A DNA stretch of 61,846 nucleotides from Ignavibacteria bacterium (GCA_030835025.1 JAUQWS010000109.1:1-61846); one strand, 5' to 3'; positions 50,118 through 59,387 are shown, counted from the first letter of the stretch. The notes: generated by a model from the sequence alone, not told the origin. A program made the numbers and translations.

Positions 50118-50819
50118 TTGAATAAGGAAAAAGCTGTTATTCTGGTGAGCGGCGGTATGGATTCGCTTGTTACAGCTGCAATAGCTGCTCAGGACCACGA
50201 TCTTTGTTTCCTTCACATTAATTACGGACAAAAGACGGAAAAGCGTGAGCTTAAAGCATTCAACGATATTGCTGAGTTTTATTCCGTAACACAGAGTCTT
50301 GTTGTTGATATAAGGTATTTGGCACAAATTGGAGGTTCATCTTTAACTGACAAGTCGATTACAGTAAGTAAGGCAAACTTGAACTATGAAGGCGTCCCGA
50401 GTTCATACGTTCCTTTCAGGAATGCCAACATACTGGCAATTGCAGCCAGCTGGGCAGAGGTCATTGGTGCAAGCCGCATCTTCATCGGAGCCGTAGAAGA
50501 GGATTCAAGCGGTTATCCGGATTGCCGTAAGGTGTTTTATGATGCTTTTAACATAGTCATTGAGCTTGGCACAAAGCCGGAAACTAAAATAGAGATCGTC
50601 ACCCCCATAATTCACCTGAAGAAGCATGAGATAGTTTTAACGGGCAGAAAATTGCAAGCACCGTTTGAACTTTCATGGTCATGTTACATTAACGAAGATA
50701 AGGCTTGCGGAGAATGTGATTCATGCGCTTTGAGACTTCGTGGATTTGAGCTTGCAGGGTTGAAGGATCCAATCGATTACTTCAAAAGGCCTGAATATCA
50801 GAAAACAATATCAAATTAA
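50118..50819 (+). CDS. queC: 7-cyano-7-deazaguanine synthase
   Basis: Uses ATP and ammonia to turn carboxydeazaguanine into preQ0. I use the TTG at 50118 ([17 protein letters not shown]), which gives 233 residues; an upstream ATG at 49971 would run inside queE and adds sequence foreign to the family. The PP-loop [40 protein letters not shown], the [15 protein letters not shown] motif and the zinc cysteines in [10 protein letters not shown] are visible. No obvious Shine-Dalgarno precedes the TTG. The queF or preQ1 transfer genes are not in this window, so the fate of preQ0 is unresolved. Confidence 0.93.
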   Translation: MNKEKAVILVSGGMDSLVTAAIAAQDHDLCFLHINYGQKTEKRELKAFNDIAEFYSVTQSLVVDIRYLAQIGGSSLTDKSITVSKANLNYEGVPSSYVPFRNANILAIAASWAEVIGASRIFIGAVEEDSSGYPDCRKVFYDAFNIVIELGTKPETKIEIVTPIIHLKKHEIVLTGRKLQAPFELSWSCYINEDKACGECDSCALRLRGFELAGLKDPIDYFKRPEYQKTISN

Positions 50820-50837
50820 TTAAATAGGAACTATAAC

Positions 50838-51620
50838 ATGAAAAAAATAAAGATAATTACGTTCAAACCATTAAACTTGTTTTTACTGAGCTTACTTGCT
50901 TTAACCTTGATGATCGGATGCGGAAAAAAGGATTCAACATCCGGTGACAACAAAGATGAAAAGACCGAATCAAAAGAGGATAATAAGTCCGGAAGCTTCA
51001 GCAAGGATAAACCGTTTTCAGTAGAATTTGAAATTACCGGCAAAGAAAAAGGAAACGGTACTGTTACCGCAATCTATGCAGGAAACAGATGCCGTTCTAC
51101 CAGCAGCTTTGATATTGATGGCAAGAAAATGTCAGCAACTGCTTATTTTGACGGAGGGGATATTGTTTATACTGTGACCGAAGCTGCCGGAATGAAAATG
51201 GGCTTCAAGTTTGACAAAAAGAAATTTTCTGATGCAAAGGATAACGTCGACGTGAATTCATTCCGTGATTATCTTGACCAGATGGAAAAAACGGGTGAAG
51301 AAGAAATATTAGGTTATAAGTGCGAGATTTACAAACATAAGGAAAAAAACATAACTGTAAGCCTCTATGAAAAGACAGTTCCCCTTAGAATGGGCTCAAC
51401 CGACGGCAAAACGTACATGAAAGCTACTAAATTTGAAAAGAATGTGGCTGTGACTGACGATATGTTTAAGGCTCCGCAGGATGTGAAATATACCGACATG
51501 AGTAATATGATGGAAGATATGAAGAAACTTGGCCAGGACAAAGATTTCGATAAGAAAATGGAAAATCTGAAGGATAAGACCAAAGAAATGGAAGATGTAA
51601 TGAAAAACTATAAAAAATAG
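50838..51620 (+). CDS. Lipoprotein of unknown function (DUF4412-like)
   Basis: A 260-residue lipoprotein: signal peptide and lipobox LMIGC (Cys28), a Lys/Asp/Ser-rich linker to about 58, and a beta-rich domain with GNGTVTAIYAGNRCRS, YFDGGDIVYTV and EEILGYKCEIYKHK. This arrangement resembles DUF4412 and LolA-like exported proteins, but I do not assign it to either. The C-terminal 60 residues form a long Lys/Asp/Met-rich helix, probably a coiled coil. Its ATG is 18 nt after queC, and a terminator follows its stop by about 25 nt, so it ends the que operon transcript. Confidence 0.65.
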   Translation: MKKIKIITFKPLNLFLLSLLALTLMIGCGKKDSTSGDNKDEKTESKEDNKSGSFSKDKPFSVEFEITGKEKGNGTVTAIYAGNRCRSTSSFDIDGKKMSATAYFDGGDIVYTVTEAAGMKMGFKFDKKKFSDAKDNVDVNSFRDYLDQMEKTGEEEILGYKCEIYKHKEKNITVSLYEKTVPLRMGSTDGKTYMKATKFEKNVAVTDDMFKAPQDVKYTDMSNMMEDMKKLGQDKDFDKKMENLKDKTKEMEDVMKNYKK

Positions 51621-51643
51621 ACATAATAGGTTAAAATTAGAAG

Positions 51644-51676
51644 GACCGCTGTTCTTAAATGTTCAGCGGTCTTTTT
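51644..51676 (+). terminator. Rho-independent terminator after the que operon and lipoprotein gene
   Basis: An 8-bp stem GACCGCTG (51644-51651) with CAGCGGTC (51664-51671), a 12-nt loop and five T residues. Confidence 0.9.
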
Positions 51677-51817
51677 ATATGTAGATTTCAGGTCACAAAT
51701 AGAAAGAGCAAAATGGATTTAAATATTGAATAAAAACTTGTATGTTTCCTGAATAATTCAAATTGAGAAAATCCGGTTACCGGCTCAATTCATCCGTAAA
51801 TATTAATTAATTGATTT

Positions 51818-54079
51818 ATGATCAAGATCAAGTACATTTTCACAAACCTCATAGTTTTACTGATGTTTGTACATTTTCAGATACTCTCCCAGAACAATTC
51901 GGGAGGATTGCCGATAAGTTCTCTGATGGATATCGGCAGTAATATCCAGTTGAAAACTATGCCTTCATTTGACGTAGAAAAGATGCTGAATGAAGACAGA
52001 ATAACTCTGGGTAAGACCGATGTTCCTTATCGTTATGGAAAAGTATTTGAAGTGAATTACAATCTCGATAATTCAGGTACATGGTTTACCCTTAATGACG
52101 GCAGCAGGGTCTGGAGACTGGCATTGAAATCTGAGAATGCGAAATCAATTAACCTGTTTTACAAAGCGTTTTATATGCCAAATGGAGGAATGTTCTATCT
52201 TTATAATGAAGATAAGTCCGAGGTACTTGGGGCATTTTCGGAACTAAACAACACCTCAGACAAGTATTTTGCAACTGCACCGACTTATGGAGAAACTACA
52301 ATACTCGAATACTATGAGCCTGTTTATTCAAAAGGTAAAGGGAGTTTGAATATTTCACAGGTGGTTCATGCTTACAGGGATGTTTACGGTTTTCTAAGCG
52401 TTGCTGAACTTTCATGCAACATCAATATAAATTGTCCCATTGGTGCTCCTTGGGTTGAGCAGAAACGCTCAGTATCAAGGATAACATTTATACAGGGCGG
52501 CAACGGTTATCTTTGCACCGGTTCACTTGTTAACAACACATTGCAGAATAGAAGTTTAATGTACCTGACTGCCGAGCATTGTGCTCCGGATAATCATGCT
52601 AGTATGGTGTTCTATTTCAATTACGAGAATCCGACATGTTATGGGTCGACAGGCTCTCTTAATCAGACATTATCCGGTGCAACTTTGAAGGCAGCAAATT
52701 ACGCTACTGATTTCAGATTGGTACAGATCAACGGTACGTTACCTGCTTCTTATAATGCGTTCTTTAACGGCTGGGATAGATCCGGAAATCAGCCAACCAA
52801 TGAAGTTGCTATCCACCATCCGGGAGGAGCTAACAAGAAGATCTCGTTTGATAATAATCCTGCAACAACATCCAGCGGATTTGGCGGAAGGCTTGTCAAC
52901 GGATTTTGGCAGGTTATTTGGGACATGGGAATGACAGAAGGCGGCTCATCAGGCTGTCCCCTATATGACCAAAACAAGAGGGTAATAGGGCAAAATCTAG
53001 GTGGAGTAGCGTCTCAATGTGAAAATCCACAGGCAGTCTACAAAGTATTTGGCAAATTCTCTGAGTCATGGGGTTATGGTGGTTCTTCTACCAACCAGTT
53101 AAAAGACTGGCTTGATCCGAATAATTCAAATGTGATGACACTCGACGGAATTAACGATCAGTCAGGAATTGCTCCTATCAGCTATTTTACTGCAGATACA
53201 CAATATCTGCCCATCACCGGTGGCAGCATCAATTTTTATGATATGACAACAAATGTTCCGACATCATGGAGCTGGAGCTTCCCGGGTGGAAACCCTTCGA
53301 CTTCGAACGTACGAAACCCAACAAACATCAGCTATACACAAACCGGAGCGTACACGGTTAGTTTAACTGCAACTAATCAATATGGTTCAAATACTTATAC
53401 GGCAGTAAACTATATAATTGTTGCAGGTGTACCCCTCATTCCTTTTTCACTAATATCTCCTCCTTCCGGCACAACACTATTGGTTGCGTCAAATGATACA
53501 AGCAGAATTGATTTTCTGTGGGGTAGGTCAGCTGCGGGGAACACAATTAAATACTTCATGAAACTCAAGAAACTTGGCAGCGGAACTGAATATGGTTTTT
53601 CTTCAAACAACACGGGTCTTGATACAGTAGCATCCCTCAAAAAGAGTACTCTTGATAGTCTTGGTACTTTGTTGGGATATACCGGTGACTCAGTTAGATG
53701 CACATGGAGGGCCGGCGCAACAAACGGTGTAGATACTCTCCACACATCGGGTGTGTTCCTGGTCACTATCCGCAGGACAACTATCGGAATAACGCAAATC
53801 GGCAGCAGCGTTCCGGGTTCATTTATGCTTTACAATAACTATCCAAACCCGTTCAACCCAAATACTATAATAAATTTTGATGTCCCGAAAAAGAGCAATC
53901 TAAGAATTAAAATATATAATACTTTGGGTGAAGTTGTAAGCGTACTTGCTGACAGGAGTTTTGATGCCGGAAAATACAGCATAGATTTTAGCGCCTCAAA
54001 TCTTGCTTCCGGTATTTATTTCTACTCCTTGGAAACAGAAGGAGTGCTTCAGGTTAAGAGAATGGTACTAATAAAATAG
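51818..54079 (+). CDS. Secreted trypsin-like serine protease with PKD and T9SS domains
   Basis: A 753-residue extracellular protease. Signal peptide (about 1-25), an N-terminal propeptide-like part, then an S1-type domain (about 205-445) like lysyl endopeptidase. The triad is visible: His in TAEHCAP, Asp in YATDFRLV, Ser in GGSSGCPLYD. A PKD-like domain (about 455-545; NFYDMTTNVPTSWSWSFPGG) follows, then a further beta domain, and the Por sorting domain at the end (NNYPNPFNPNTIINF, GIYFYSLETE, MVLIK), which would send it through type IX secretion. The lone gene has its own terminator. The cleavage preference is not evident from the sequence. Confidence 0.9.
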   Translation: MIKIKYIFTNLIVLLMFVHFQILSQNNSGGLPISSLMDIGSNIQLKTMPSFDVEKMLNEDRITLGKTDVPYRYGKVFEVNYNLDNSGTWFTLNDGSRVWRLALKSENAKSINLFYKAFYMPNGGMFYLYNEDKSEVLGAFSELNNTSDKYFATAPTYGETTILEYYEPVYSKGKGSLNISQVVHAYRDVYGFLSVAELSCNININCPIGAPWVEQKRSVSRITFIQGGNGYLCTGSLVNNTLQNRSLMYLTAEHCAPDNHASMVFYFNYENPTCYGSTGSLNQTLSGATLKAANYATDFRLVQINGTLPASYNAFFNGWDRSGNQPTNEVAIHHPGGANKKISFDNNPATTSSGFGGRLVNGFWQVIWDMGMTEGGSSGCPLYDQNKRVIGQNLGGVASQCENPQAVYKVFGKFSESWGYGGSSTNQLKDWLDPNNSNVMTLDGINDQSGIAPISYFTADTQYLPITGGSINFYDMTTNVPTSWSWSFPGGNPSTSNVRNPTNISYTQTGAYTVSLTATNQYGSNTYTAVNYIIVAGVPLIPFSLISPPSGTTLLVASNDTSRIDFLWGRSAAGNTIKYFMKLKKLGSGTEYGFSSNNTGLDTVASLKKSTLDSLGTLLGYTGDSVRCTWRAGATNGVDTLHTSGVFLVTIRRTTIGITQIGSSVPGSFMLYNNYPNPFNPNTIINFDVPKKSNLRIKIYNTLGEVVSVLADRSFDAGKYSIDFSASNLASGIYFYSLETEGVLQVKRMVLIK

Positions 54080-54104
54080 GTTTTGCTGAATTCTGGTTGA
54101 AAAA

Positions 54105-54128
54105 GGAACAGCTCGGCTGTTCCTTTTT
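54105..54128 (+). terminator. Rho-independent terminator after the protease gene
   Basis: GGAACAGC (54105-54112) with GCTGTTCC (54116-54123), a TCG loop and five Ts; five As precede the stem, so it can also work on the minus strand. It lies 25 nt after the stop. Confidence 0.9.
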
Positions 54129-54162
54129 CATTTATTTACAGTATTATTGCGAAATTTCGTAA

Positions 54163-54193
54163 TTGAACATTTGCCAAAATATCGTTAAATTTG
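54163..54193 (+). promoter_or_regulatory. Promoter of etfBA
   Basis: TTG at 54163-54165, exactly 20 nt, then TAAATTTG at 54186-54193, a full consensus match. The etfB ATG is 44 nt downstream and has AGGAAGG before it. Confidence 0.55.
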
Positions 54194-54237
54194 TAAATAA
54201 AAGCAAAAAACACCACATTTGACAGGAAGGAAAACCA

Positions 54238-54984
54238 ATGAAGATCGCTGTTTGTGTTTCTCAGGTCCCGGATACCACTACGAAAGTTAAAATTGGATCT
54301 GACGGAAAAACGATTGACCCTGCAGGAGTGACTTACATAATCAATCCATACGATGAATTTGCTGTTGAAGCCGCTCTGCAACTGAAGGAGAAGCAAAGCG
54401 GTGAAACTATTGTAATATCGGTCGGAAAAGATTCCAATAAAGAAGCAATAAAGAAATCATTTGCGATGGGTATTGAAAAAGGCATACTTGTAAAAACAGA
54501 TGCTGAACTGGATTCGTACGCAGTCGCAAGAAACCTGGCTGATGTATTGAAGGAAATAAACCCTGATATAATTCTTTTCGGGAAGCAATCAATTGATTAT
54601 GACGATTCGCAGGTTGGGCAGATAACTGCCGAACTTCTGGGAATTCCTTCAATAAGTGTTGTTGTTGGTATGACAGTTGAAAGCGGTAAGATCACTTGTG
54701 AACGCGAAATTGAAGGGGGCAAGGAAGTTGTTGAATCAACTCTGCCGGTTTCAGTGACCGCACAAAGAGGGCTGAACAATCCCCGTTATCCCAACTTAAA
54801 AGGCATTATGGCTGCAAAATCAAGACCTATAGAAGAAAGACAGCCTACATACACTGAAAACAAAACAGAAATTCTCTCTATGAAGCTTCCCAAATCCAAA
54901 CCAAAGGGAAAAATAGTTGGCGAGGATGTTTCTGCAGTTCCCGAACTTGTGAGATTGTTGAGAGAGGAGGCTAAAGTAATCTGA
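54238..54984 (+). CDS. etfB: Electron transfer flavoprotein subunit beta
   Basis: ETF collects electrons from acyl-CoA dehydrogenases and passes them to the quinone pool or a bifurcating partner. The 248-residue beta subunit has MKIAVCVSQVPDTTTKVKI, INPYDEFAVEAALQLKE, the AMP-binding FGKQSIDYDDSQVGQITAELL, and the recognition-loop region VSVTAQRGLNNPRYPNLKGIMAAK. AGGAAGG precedes the ATG. Its stop and the etfA start overlap (TGATGG). It shares the acyl-CoA theme with hbd and acsA but is not linked to an acyl-CoA dehydrogenase here. Confidence 0.96.
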   Translation: MKIAVCVSQVPDTTTKVKIGSDGKTIDPAGVTYIINPYDEFAVEAALQLKEKQSGETIVISVGKDSNKEAIKKSFAMGIEKGILVKTDAELDSYAVARNLADVLKEINPDIILFGKQSIDYDDSQVGQITAELLGIPSISVVVGMTVESGKITCEREIEGGKEVVESTLPVSVTAQRGLNNPRYPNLKGIMAAKSRPIEERQPTYTENKTEILSMKLPKSKPKGKIVGEDVSAVPELVRLLREEAKVI

Positions 54985-55961
54985 TGGCTAAAATACTCGC
55001 ATTCATTGAATCAAGAGACAATAAGTTAAAGAACTCCGGTTATGAAACTGCCTCCACTGCCGTAAGACTTGGTAATGAACTCGGAGCAGAGGTTGAAGCA
55101 CTGATGATCGGCAGTTCAGTTTCCGGAATTGCATCAGAGCTTGGTTCATATGGTATAAAGAAAGTGCTCCTGGCCGAAGAACCGAAATTTGAGAAGTATT
55201 CGACAACTGCATACTCAAAAATTGTTGCAGATGTCTGCAGAATGCAGGCAGCGGATGTCCTGATAATTTCTGCCACTGCAATGGGCAAGGATATGGCTCC
55301 GCCGCTATCAGCAAAACTGGAAGCAGGGCTTGTATCGGACTGCACAGAAATAAGAACTGTGGGCGGAAACATTATAGCCACACGTCCTGTTTATGCCGGT
55401 AAAGCTCTGATAGATGTCAAGGTCAGTTCCGCAATCAAGATATTTGCTTTAAGACCGAATGTATTTAAACCCGTTAAGGTTGATGGAATTACTTCTGCTA
55501 TTGAAAAAGTGAATACTGGTATTAGTGATGAAGACTTTATAGTGCAGGTAAAAGAAGTTGTAGTTAGCGATGAGAAACAGGATGTGACCGAGGCAAATAT
55601 TGTGGTTTCTGGGGGCAGGGGACTTAAAGGGCCTGAGAACTTCCATCTTGTTGAAGATCTAGCAAAAGTGCTTGGGGGAGCAGCCGGTGCATCAAGGGCG
55701 ATAGTTGATGCAGGCTGGAGGCCGCACTCGGAGCAGGTTGGGCAGACCGGAAAAACGGTATCTCCTTCGCTCTATATAGCAATAGGCATCAGTGGTGCTA
55801 TTCAGCATCTTGCCGGAATGTCTTCTTCAAAATGTATTGTAGCTATAAATAAAGATAAAGATGCCCCCATATTCCAGATAGCGGATTACGGTATTGTTGG
55901 GGATGCGCTTGAAATAGTACCTGCACTCACAGAAGAGTTCAAAAAGGTATTATCAAATTAA
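54984..55961 (+). CDS. etfA: Electron transfer flavoprotein subunit alpha
   Basis: Partner of EtfB that holds FAD. The 325-residue protein has an N-terminal domain like EtfB (about 1-190) and the C-terminal FAD domain with SGGRGLKGPENF, GAAGASRAIVDAGWRPHSEQVGQTGK and YIAIGISGAIQHLAGM, KCIVAINKDKDAPIFQIADYGIVGD. All marks of a classical alpha subunit are present. Translation is coupled to etfB. After a 38-nt gap the bifunctional-nuclease family gene follows in the same direction. Confidence 0.96.
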   Translation: MAKILAFIESRDNKLKNSGYETASTAVRLGNELGAEVEALMIGSSVSGIASELGSYGIKKVLLAEEPKFEKYSTTAYSKIVADVCRMQAADVLIISATAMGKDMAPPLSAKLEAGLVSDCTEIRTVGGNIIATRPVYAGKALIDVKVSSAIKIFALRPNVFKPVKVDGITSAIEKVNTGISDEDFIVQVKEVVVSDEKQDVTEANIVVSGGRGLKGPENFHLVEDLAKVLGGAAGASRAIVDAGWRPHSEQVGQTGKTVSPSLYIAIGISGAIQHLAGMSSSKCIVAINKDKDAPIFQIADYGIVGDALEIVPALTEEFKKVLSN

Positions 55962-55999
55962 AATAAATTTCTTATATTGGGTTCAGGGTGAGGTAATAT

Positions 56000-56614
56000 A
56001 TGGATAACGATAAAATTCAGGTAGATATTTTGGGTCTCTCGCCGACGCCAGCTCCGGGCGGTGGAGGTTATGCACTGATTTTAAAGGAGATAGGAGGCGA
56101 AAGAAGGCTGCCGATCATAATCGGAAGTTTCGAAGCACAGCACATAGCACTTGAGCTTGAAGGAATAAAACCTCCAAGGCCATTAACACATGACCTGATA
56201 AGGAATATCATAGAACAGCTGGGTTTCTCGATTTCTCATGTCTACATTAATGAGCTTCGGGATGGAACATTTTTTGCAAAGATAAAAATGGACGTCGGGA
56301 GCATTGATGAAATAGATTCAAGGCCCTCGGATGCAATTGCACTTGCACTTAAATTTGCAGTCCCGATTTACGTTTCAGAAGAAGTTATGAACGAAGTTGC
56401 ATTTGTTCCTGATAAAGAATCTGATGAAGAAGGCGCCGAAGATGATATTTTCAGGCAGGCAGAATCTGCAGGCCTGGGAGAAGAAGTAGTTGACCCCTAT
56501 ACAAAAAAGATCAATAAGCTGCAGACAGATCTTAAAACTGCAATTGACAGCGAAGACTACGAAAAAGCAGCTTCTATAAGGGACGAGATCAAGAAACTTG
56601 AGCTTAGCAGATGA
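56000..56614 (+). CDS. Bifunctional nuclease (DUF151) family protein with UVR motif
   Basis: A 204-residue protein. The N-terminal DUF151 domain (about 1-135) shows LPIIIGSFEAQHIALELEGIKPPRPLTHD and IDEIDSRPSDAIALALKFAVPIYV, marks of the bifunctional DNase/RNase family known from plants and Mycobacterium. Near the C-terminus a UvrB/UvrC motif is present (EDYEKAASIRDEIKKLE), so it may contact a partner in the manner of UvrB-UvrC or McsA proteins. It is probably a cytoplasmic nucleic-acid or stress protein. It is followed by a terminator and then coaX. Confidence 0.88.
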   Translation: MDNDKIQVDILGLSPTPAPGGGGYALILKEIGGERRLPIIIGSFEAQHIALELEGIKPPRPLTHDLIRNIIEQLGFSISHVYINELRDGTFFAKIKMDVGSIDEIDSRPSDAIALALKFAVPIYVSEEVMNEVAFVPDKESDEEGAEDDIFRQAESAGLGEEVVDPYTKKINKLQTDLKTAIDSEDYEKAASIRDEIKKLELSR

Positions 56615-56641
56615 TCTTAAAATATGAAAAGTATGAACTTT

Positions 56642-56668
56642 AACGCCTGTATTCTCTCAGGCGTTTTT
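56642..56668 (+). terminator. Terminator directly before coaX
   Basis: An 8-bp stem AACGCCTG (56642-56649) with CAGGCGTT (56658-56665), an 8-nt loop and a T tract. The coaX ATG is at 56674, so the T tract ends only about 5 nt before the start codon. Confidence 0.85.
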
Positions 56669-56673
56669 ATTAT

Positions 56674-57438
56674 ATGGCAAATCTTGCAATTGATATAGGG
56701 AACACGAACGCACACTTGGCAGTTTACAGTAACAGCAAGAAAGTGCGCAATTCAGTTTTTCCGACAGCAAATGTAATAGGATTCAATCGACTCATTCAAG
56801 TCCTTGGGAAACACAGGAATTCTGTTACCGGTATCGGTATTTCCTCTGTAAACCCGGCAGTGAACCGCAAATGGATAGATGTTTGCAGGAAGACTTTAAG
56901 GATCAGTCCGTTAATAATAAGCAGCCGAACAAAGCTGCCGATTGGAATCAAGATCAGGAATTCCCGGACTCTGGGGTCAGACAGAATCTGTAATGCTGTA
57001 TATGGTTTTACAAAATACAAAGGCCGTAAAAACGTGATCATAGTCAGTCTTGGTACTGCAATTACAATTGATGTTGTTTTAAGAAATGGTGATTTCATAG
57101 GTGGGATAATTGCGGCCGGTTTGTCAATCTCTGCTAAAGCCCTGAATGAATTTACAGGTAAACTCCCGTTACTGAAAGAAAATCAATTGAAGTATAACAA
57201 GAGGATTATTGGAGTTAATACAAAGGATTCGATTCGTGCCGGCATTGTCAATTACAGTATCCACGCAATAAACGGGATAATATCGGAAATAGAAAAAAAG
57301 ATCGGCTCAGAATTTGGAGTTATTCTCACCGGCGGTTCTGCGATAAAAGTGAAGAGATTTCTCAGCCACAGGAACCAGAGTGTTGAAAATGCAGTACTTG
57401 AAGGTATAAACATCATTCTTAATTCCGGTGCAAAATGA
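56674..57438 (+). CDS. coaX: Type III pantothenate kinase
   Basis: Phosphorylates pantothenate in the first step of CoA synthesis, in the ASKHA-fold form that is not inhibited by CoA. The 254-residue protein has the ATP motif AIDIGNTNAHLAVY, the middle LGSDRICNAVYGFTKY, VSLGTAITIDVV with the catalytic Asp, and GGIIAAGLSISAKALNEFTGKLP. Length is usual. It starts just after a terminator (56642-56668), so its promoter must lie inside the upstream gene or the hairpin, or expression depends on read-through. Its end overlaps the next gene by 4 nt. Confidence 0.94.
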   Translation: MANLAIDIGNTNAHLAVYSNSKKVRNSVFPTANVIGFNRLIQVLGKHRNSVTGIGISSVNPAVNRKWIDVCRKTLRISPLIISSRTKLPIGIKIRNSRTLGSDRICNAVYGFTKYKGRKNVIIVSLGTAITIDVVLRNGDFIGGIIAAGLSISAKALNEFTGKLPLLKENQLKYNKRIIGVNTKDSIRAGIVNYSIHAINGIISEIEKKIGSEFGVILTGGSAIKVKRFLSHRNQSVENAVLEGINIILNSGAK

Positions 57439-57854
57439 AGGTCATAACAACTACACATACTATTAGAACAAAAGGTAACTGTGACATTATTGATATTAGC
57501 ACTGATGTAAGGGAAGATATTGGCAAAGCCGGACTAAAAAACGGCAATGCAACAGTGTTTGTTGTCGGTTCAACAGCTTCCATTAGCACAATTGAGTATG
57601 AACCGGGACTAAAAAAGGACCTCCCTGAAGTTCTAGAAAAGTTTATTCCTGCCGGGAAGAAATATCATCACAATGCAACATGGGGAGACCATAACGGCCA
57701 CTCACATCTTAGATCAACACTTTTTGGCTGCTCACAAACCATACCTTTTGTGAATGGGGAACTTCTCCTTGGAACTTGGCAGCAGATAATCTTGATAGAT
57801 TTTGATGAAAGGCCAAGAAACAGGAAAGTTATTGTCCAGTTTATAGGGGAATGA
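57435..57854 (+). CDS. YjbQ family protein (secondary thiamine-phosphate synthase-like)
   Basis: A 139-residue protein of the UPF0047/YjbQ family, of which E. coli YjbQ shows weak thiamine-phosphate synthase activity. Family motifs are THTIRTKGNCDIIDIS, NATVFVVGSTASISTIEYEPG, and the metal-binding HNATWGDHNGHSHLRSTLFG followed by LLLGTWQQIILIDFD. The three to four His/Asp residues in DHNGHSHL probably bind metal. The physiological role is not settled. It overlaps coaX by 4 nt and the GT39 gene by 4 nt, so three genes are coupled. Confidence 0.9.
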   Translation: MKVITTTHTIRTKGNCDIIDISTDVREDIGKAGLKNGNATVFVVGSTASISTIEYEPGLKKDLPEVLEKFIPAGKKYHHNATWGDHNGHSHLRSTLFGCSQTIPFVNGELLLGTWQQIILIDFDERPRNRKVIVQFIGE

Positions 57855-59338
57855 CCAAAAAACCGGAAAAGATACTGTTATTGCTGTTCTTTTTCCTCTG
57901 CTTGGCTCTCAGGCTTATAAATATTACTCAAAAGAACCTCTGGTTTGATGAAGTGTTTTCGTGGCATTTGAGCATTGAATCCTTGTACACAATATCCGTA
58001 CAGACTGCAAATGATATTCATCCGCCGCTTTTTTATTTTGTACTTAAGTCCTGGAATTGGTTTTTAGGGGATTCTGTACTTGCAATGAGGCTTTTACCCG
58101 CGCTGCTTGGCAGTTTTTCAGTTTTCTTTGTGTATTTTATCAGCAGAAAAGTCCTTAACTCGGCGTTTTCCTTCGTAGTATTGCTTCTTTATTGTATTTC
58201 ACCGCTGAATATCTACTATTCCCAGGAAGTTCGAATGGCGGGAATGAACCTTTTTCTTAATCTCGGTTCCATGTACTTCCTTTTTAAGATGTCAGAGGCA
58301 GAATTTAACCGCAGTTTCATGAAGGGTTTGTCTGAAATATTCAGAAGCGGGGTATTTTGGGGATACGTATTATTTACTTCGGCAGCTCTTTATACTCACT
58401 ATTTTTCTTTCTTTATTCTTTCCGGTCAAGTTATTTATATTATTGCAGTTAACCGAAAGACTTTAAACAAATATATACCATATCTGTCTGCCTTCATTAT
58501 AATTTTCATAATTTACATTCTGTGGATTCCCGTATTCCTTGAACACATCAGCAGGGGACAATCATGGAGAAGTCCCCAAACTTTTACACGGGTTATTACA
58601 GAATATGTTAATTATCTCAAGGACCTGAATCTTGGGTTATATTATCACTATTCAGACTTAAGAATTGTTAAATATATTGCGATTTTTTTGGGTTTATGCT
58701 GGGTTATTTCTATTGCCGGTATGTTTTTGAAGAGGAGAATCAGAAAGGACAATTTTATCCTAATTTTGCTGGTAACGTTTGTTCCATTGATACTTGCCGG
58801 GGTGATTTCATTCAAACAAAGGGTGGAGTTTTACCGATACCTAAGTATCCTGGTGCCATATCTTCTTATCCTGCTAGTCTATGGTTTAGCCGGATATAAG
58901 CATAAGGTCATCACTTTTTCGCTCATTGGGCTGATATTATTAATTAATGTGTACGGATTCACTATTCAGAACAGCTTTATTTTTAAGAATGATGATTACA
59001 GGCCGCTCATAGAGAAATTGAATGAGGAATACCGGGAGGGTGACAGAATTTACGTTGAACCCCATTATTACGGATGGCTCATTGACTACTATAAGAAACA
59101 GGAAAGTCTCGAAATTCCGAAGACAGCTTATATTAGGTACGGATGGAGCGAAATATTGGATTCTATTAATGTTCAGAACCCGCAACGATTTTGGATTGTA
59201 TTGGACTACAGTGCTGTAGACACAACTTTTTTCAATCAATACAAAGCACAAATGGATTCGCTTTACACAAGGGAGTTCAATATGACTTATTATATGGCTC
59301 CGCTGAGAGCGGAACTTTTCAGATACTCACAGAAATAA
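57851..59338 (+). CDS. GT39-like membrane glycosyltransferase (ArnT/PMT superfamily)
   Basis: An integral membrane glycosyltransferase that uses a polyprenyl-phosphate sugar. The 495-residue protein has about eleven hydrophobic segments and the diagnostic NLWFDEVFSWHLS motif near residue 30, in which DE is the catalytic pair, followed by DIHPPLFYFVLKSW. The C-terminal 100 residues are periplasmic (PLIEKLNEEYREGDRIYVE). Its acceptor could be lipid A, a protein or another envelope component; the sequence does not say. It is the last gene of coaX-yjbQ-GT39 and converges on the minus-strand activase gene. Confidence 0.88.
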   Translation: MTKKPEKILLLLFFFLCLALRLINITQKNLWFDEVFSWHLSIESLYTISVQTANDIHPPLFYFVLKSWNWFLGDSVLAMRLLPALLGSFSVFFVYFISRKVLNSAFSFVVLLLYCISPLNIYYSQEVRMAGMNLFLNLGSMYFLFKMSEAEFNRSFMKGLSEIFRSGVFWGYVLFTSAALYTHYFSFFILSGQVIYIIAVNRKTLNKYIPYLSAFIIIFIIYILWIPVFLEHISRGQSWRSPQTFTRVITEYVNYLKDLNLGLYYHYSDLRIVKYIAIFLGLCWVISIAGMFLKRRIRKDNFILILLVTFVPLILAGVISFKQRVEFYRYLSILVPYLLILLVYGLAGYKHKVITFSLIGLILLINVYGFTIQNSFIFKNDDYRPLIEKLNEEYREGDRIYVEPHYYGWLIDYYKKQESLEIPKTAYIRYGWSEILDSINVQNPQRFWIVLDYSAVDTTFFNQYKAQMDSLYTREFNMTYYMAPLRAELFRYSQK

Positions 59339-59366
59339 AAAAAGCCGGATATTTTACACCCGGCTT
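59336..59366 (-). terminator. Terminator of the activase gene
   Basis: On the minus strand: AAGCCGG (59366-59360) with CCGGCTT (59348-59342), an 11-nt loop and then seven Ts (59343-59336 as As in the plus strand). The plus-strand side lacks a clean T tract, so it serves mainly the minus-strand gene but may also stop GT39 transcripts. Confidence 0.85.
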
Positions 59367-59387
59367 CTGTATTGTAAATCTGATTCC

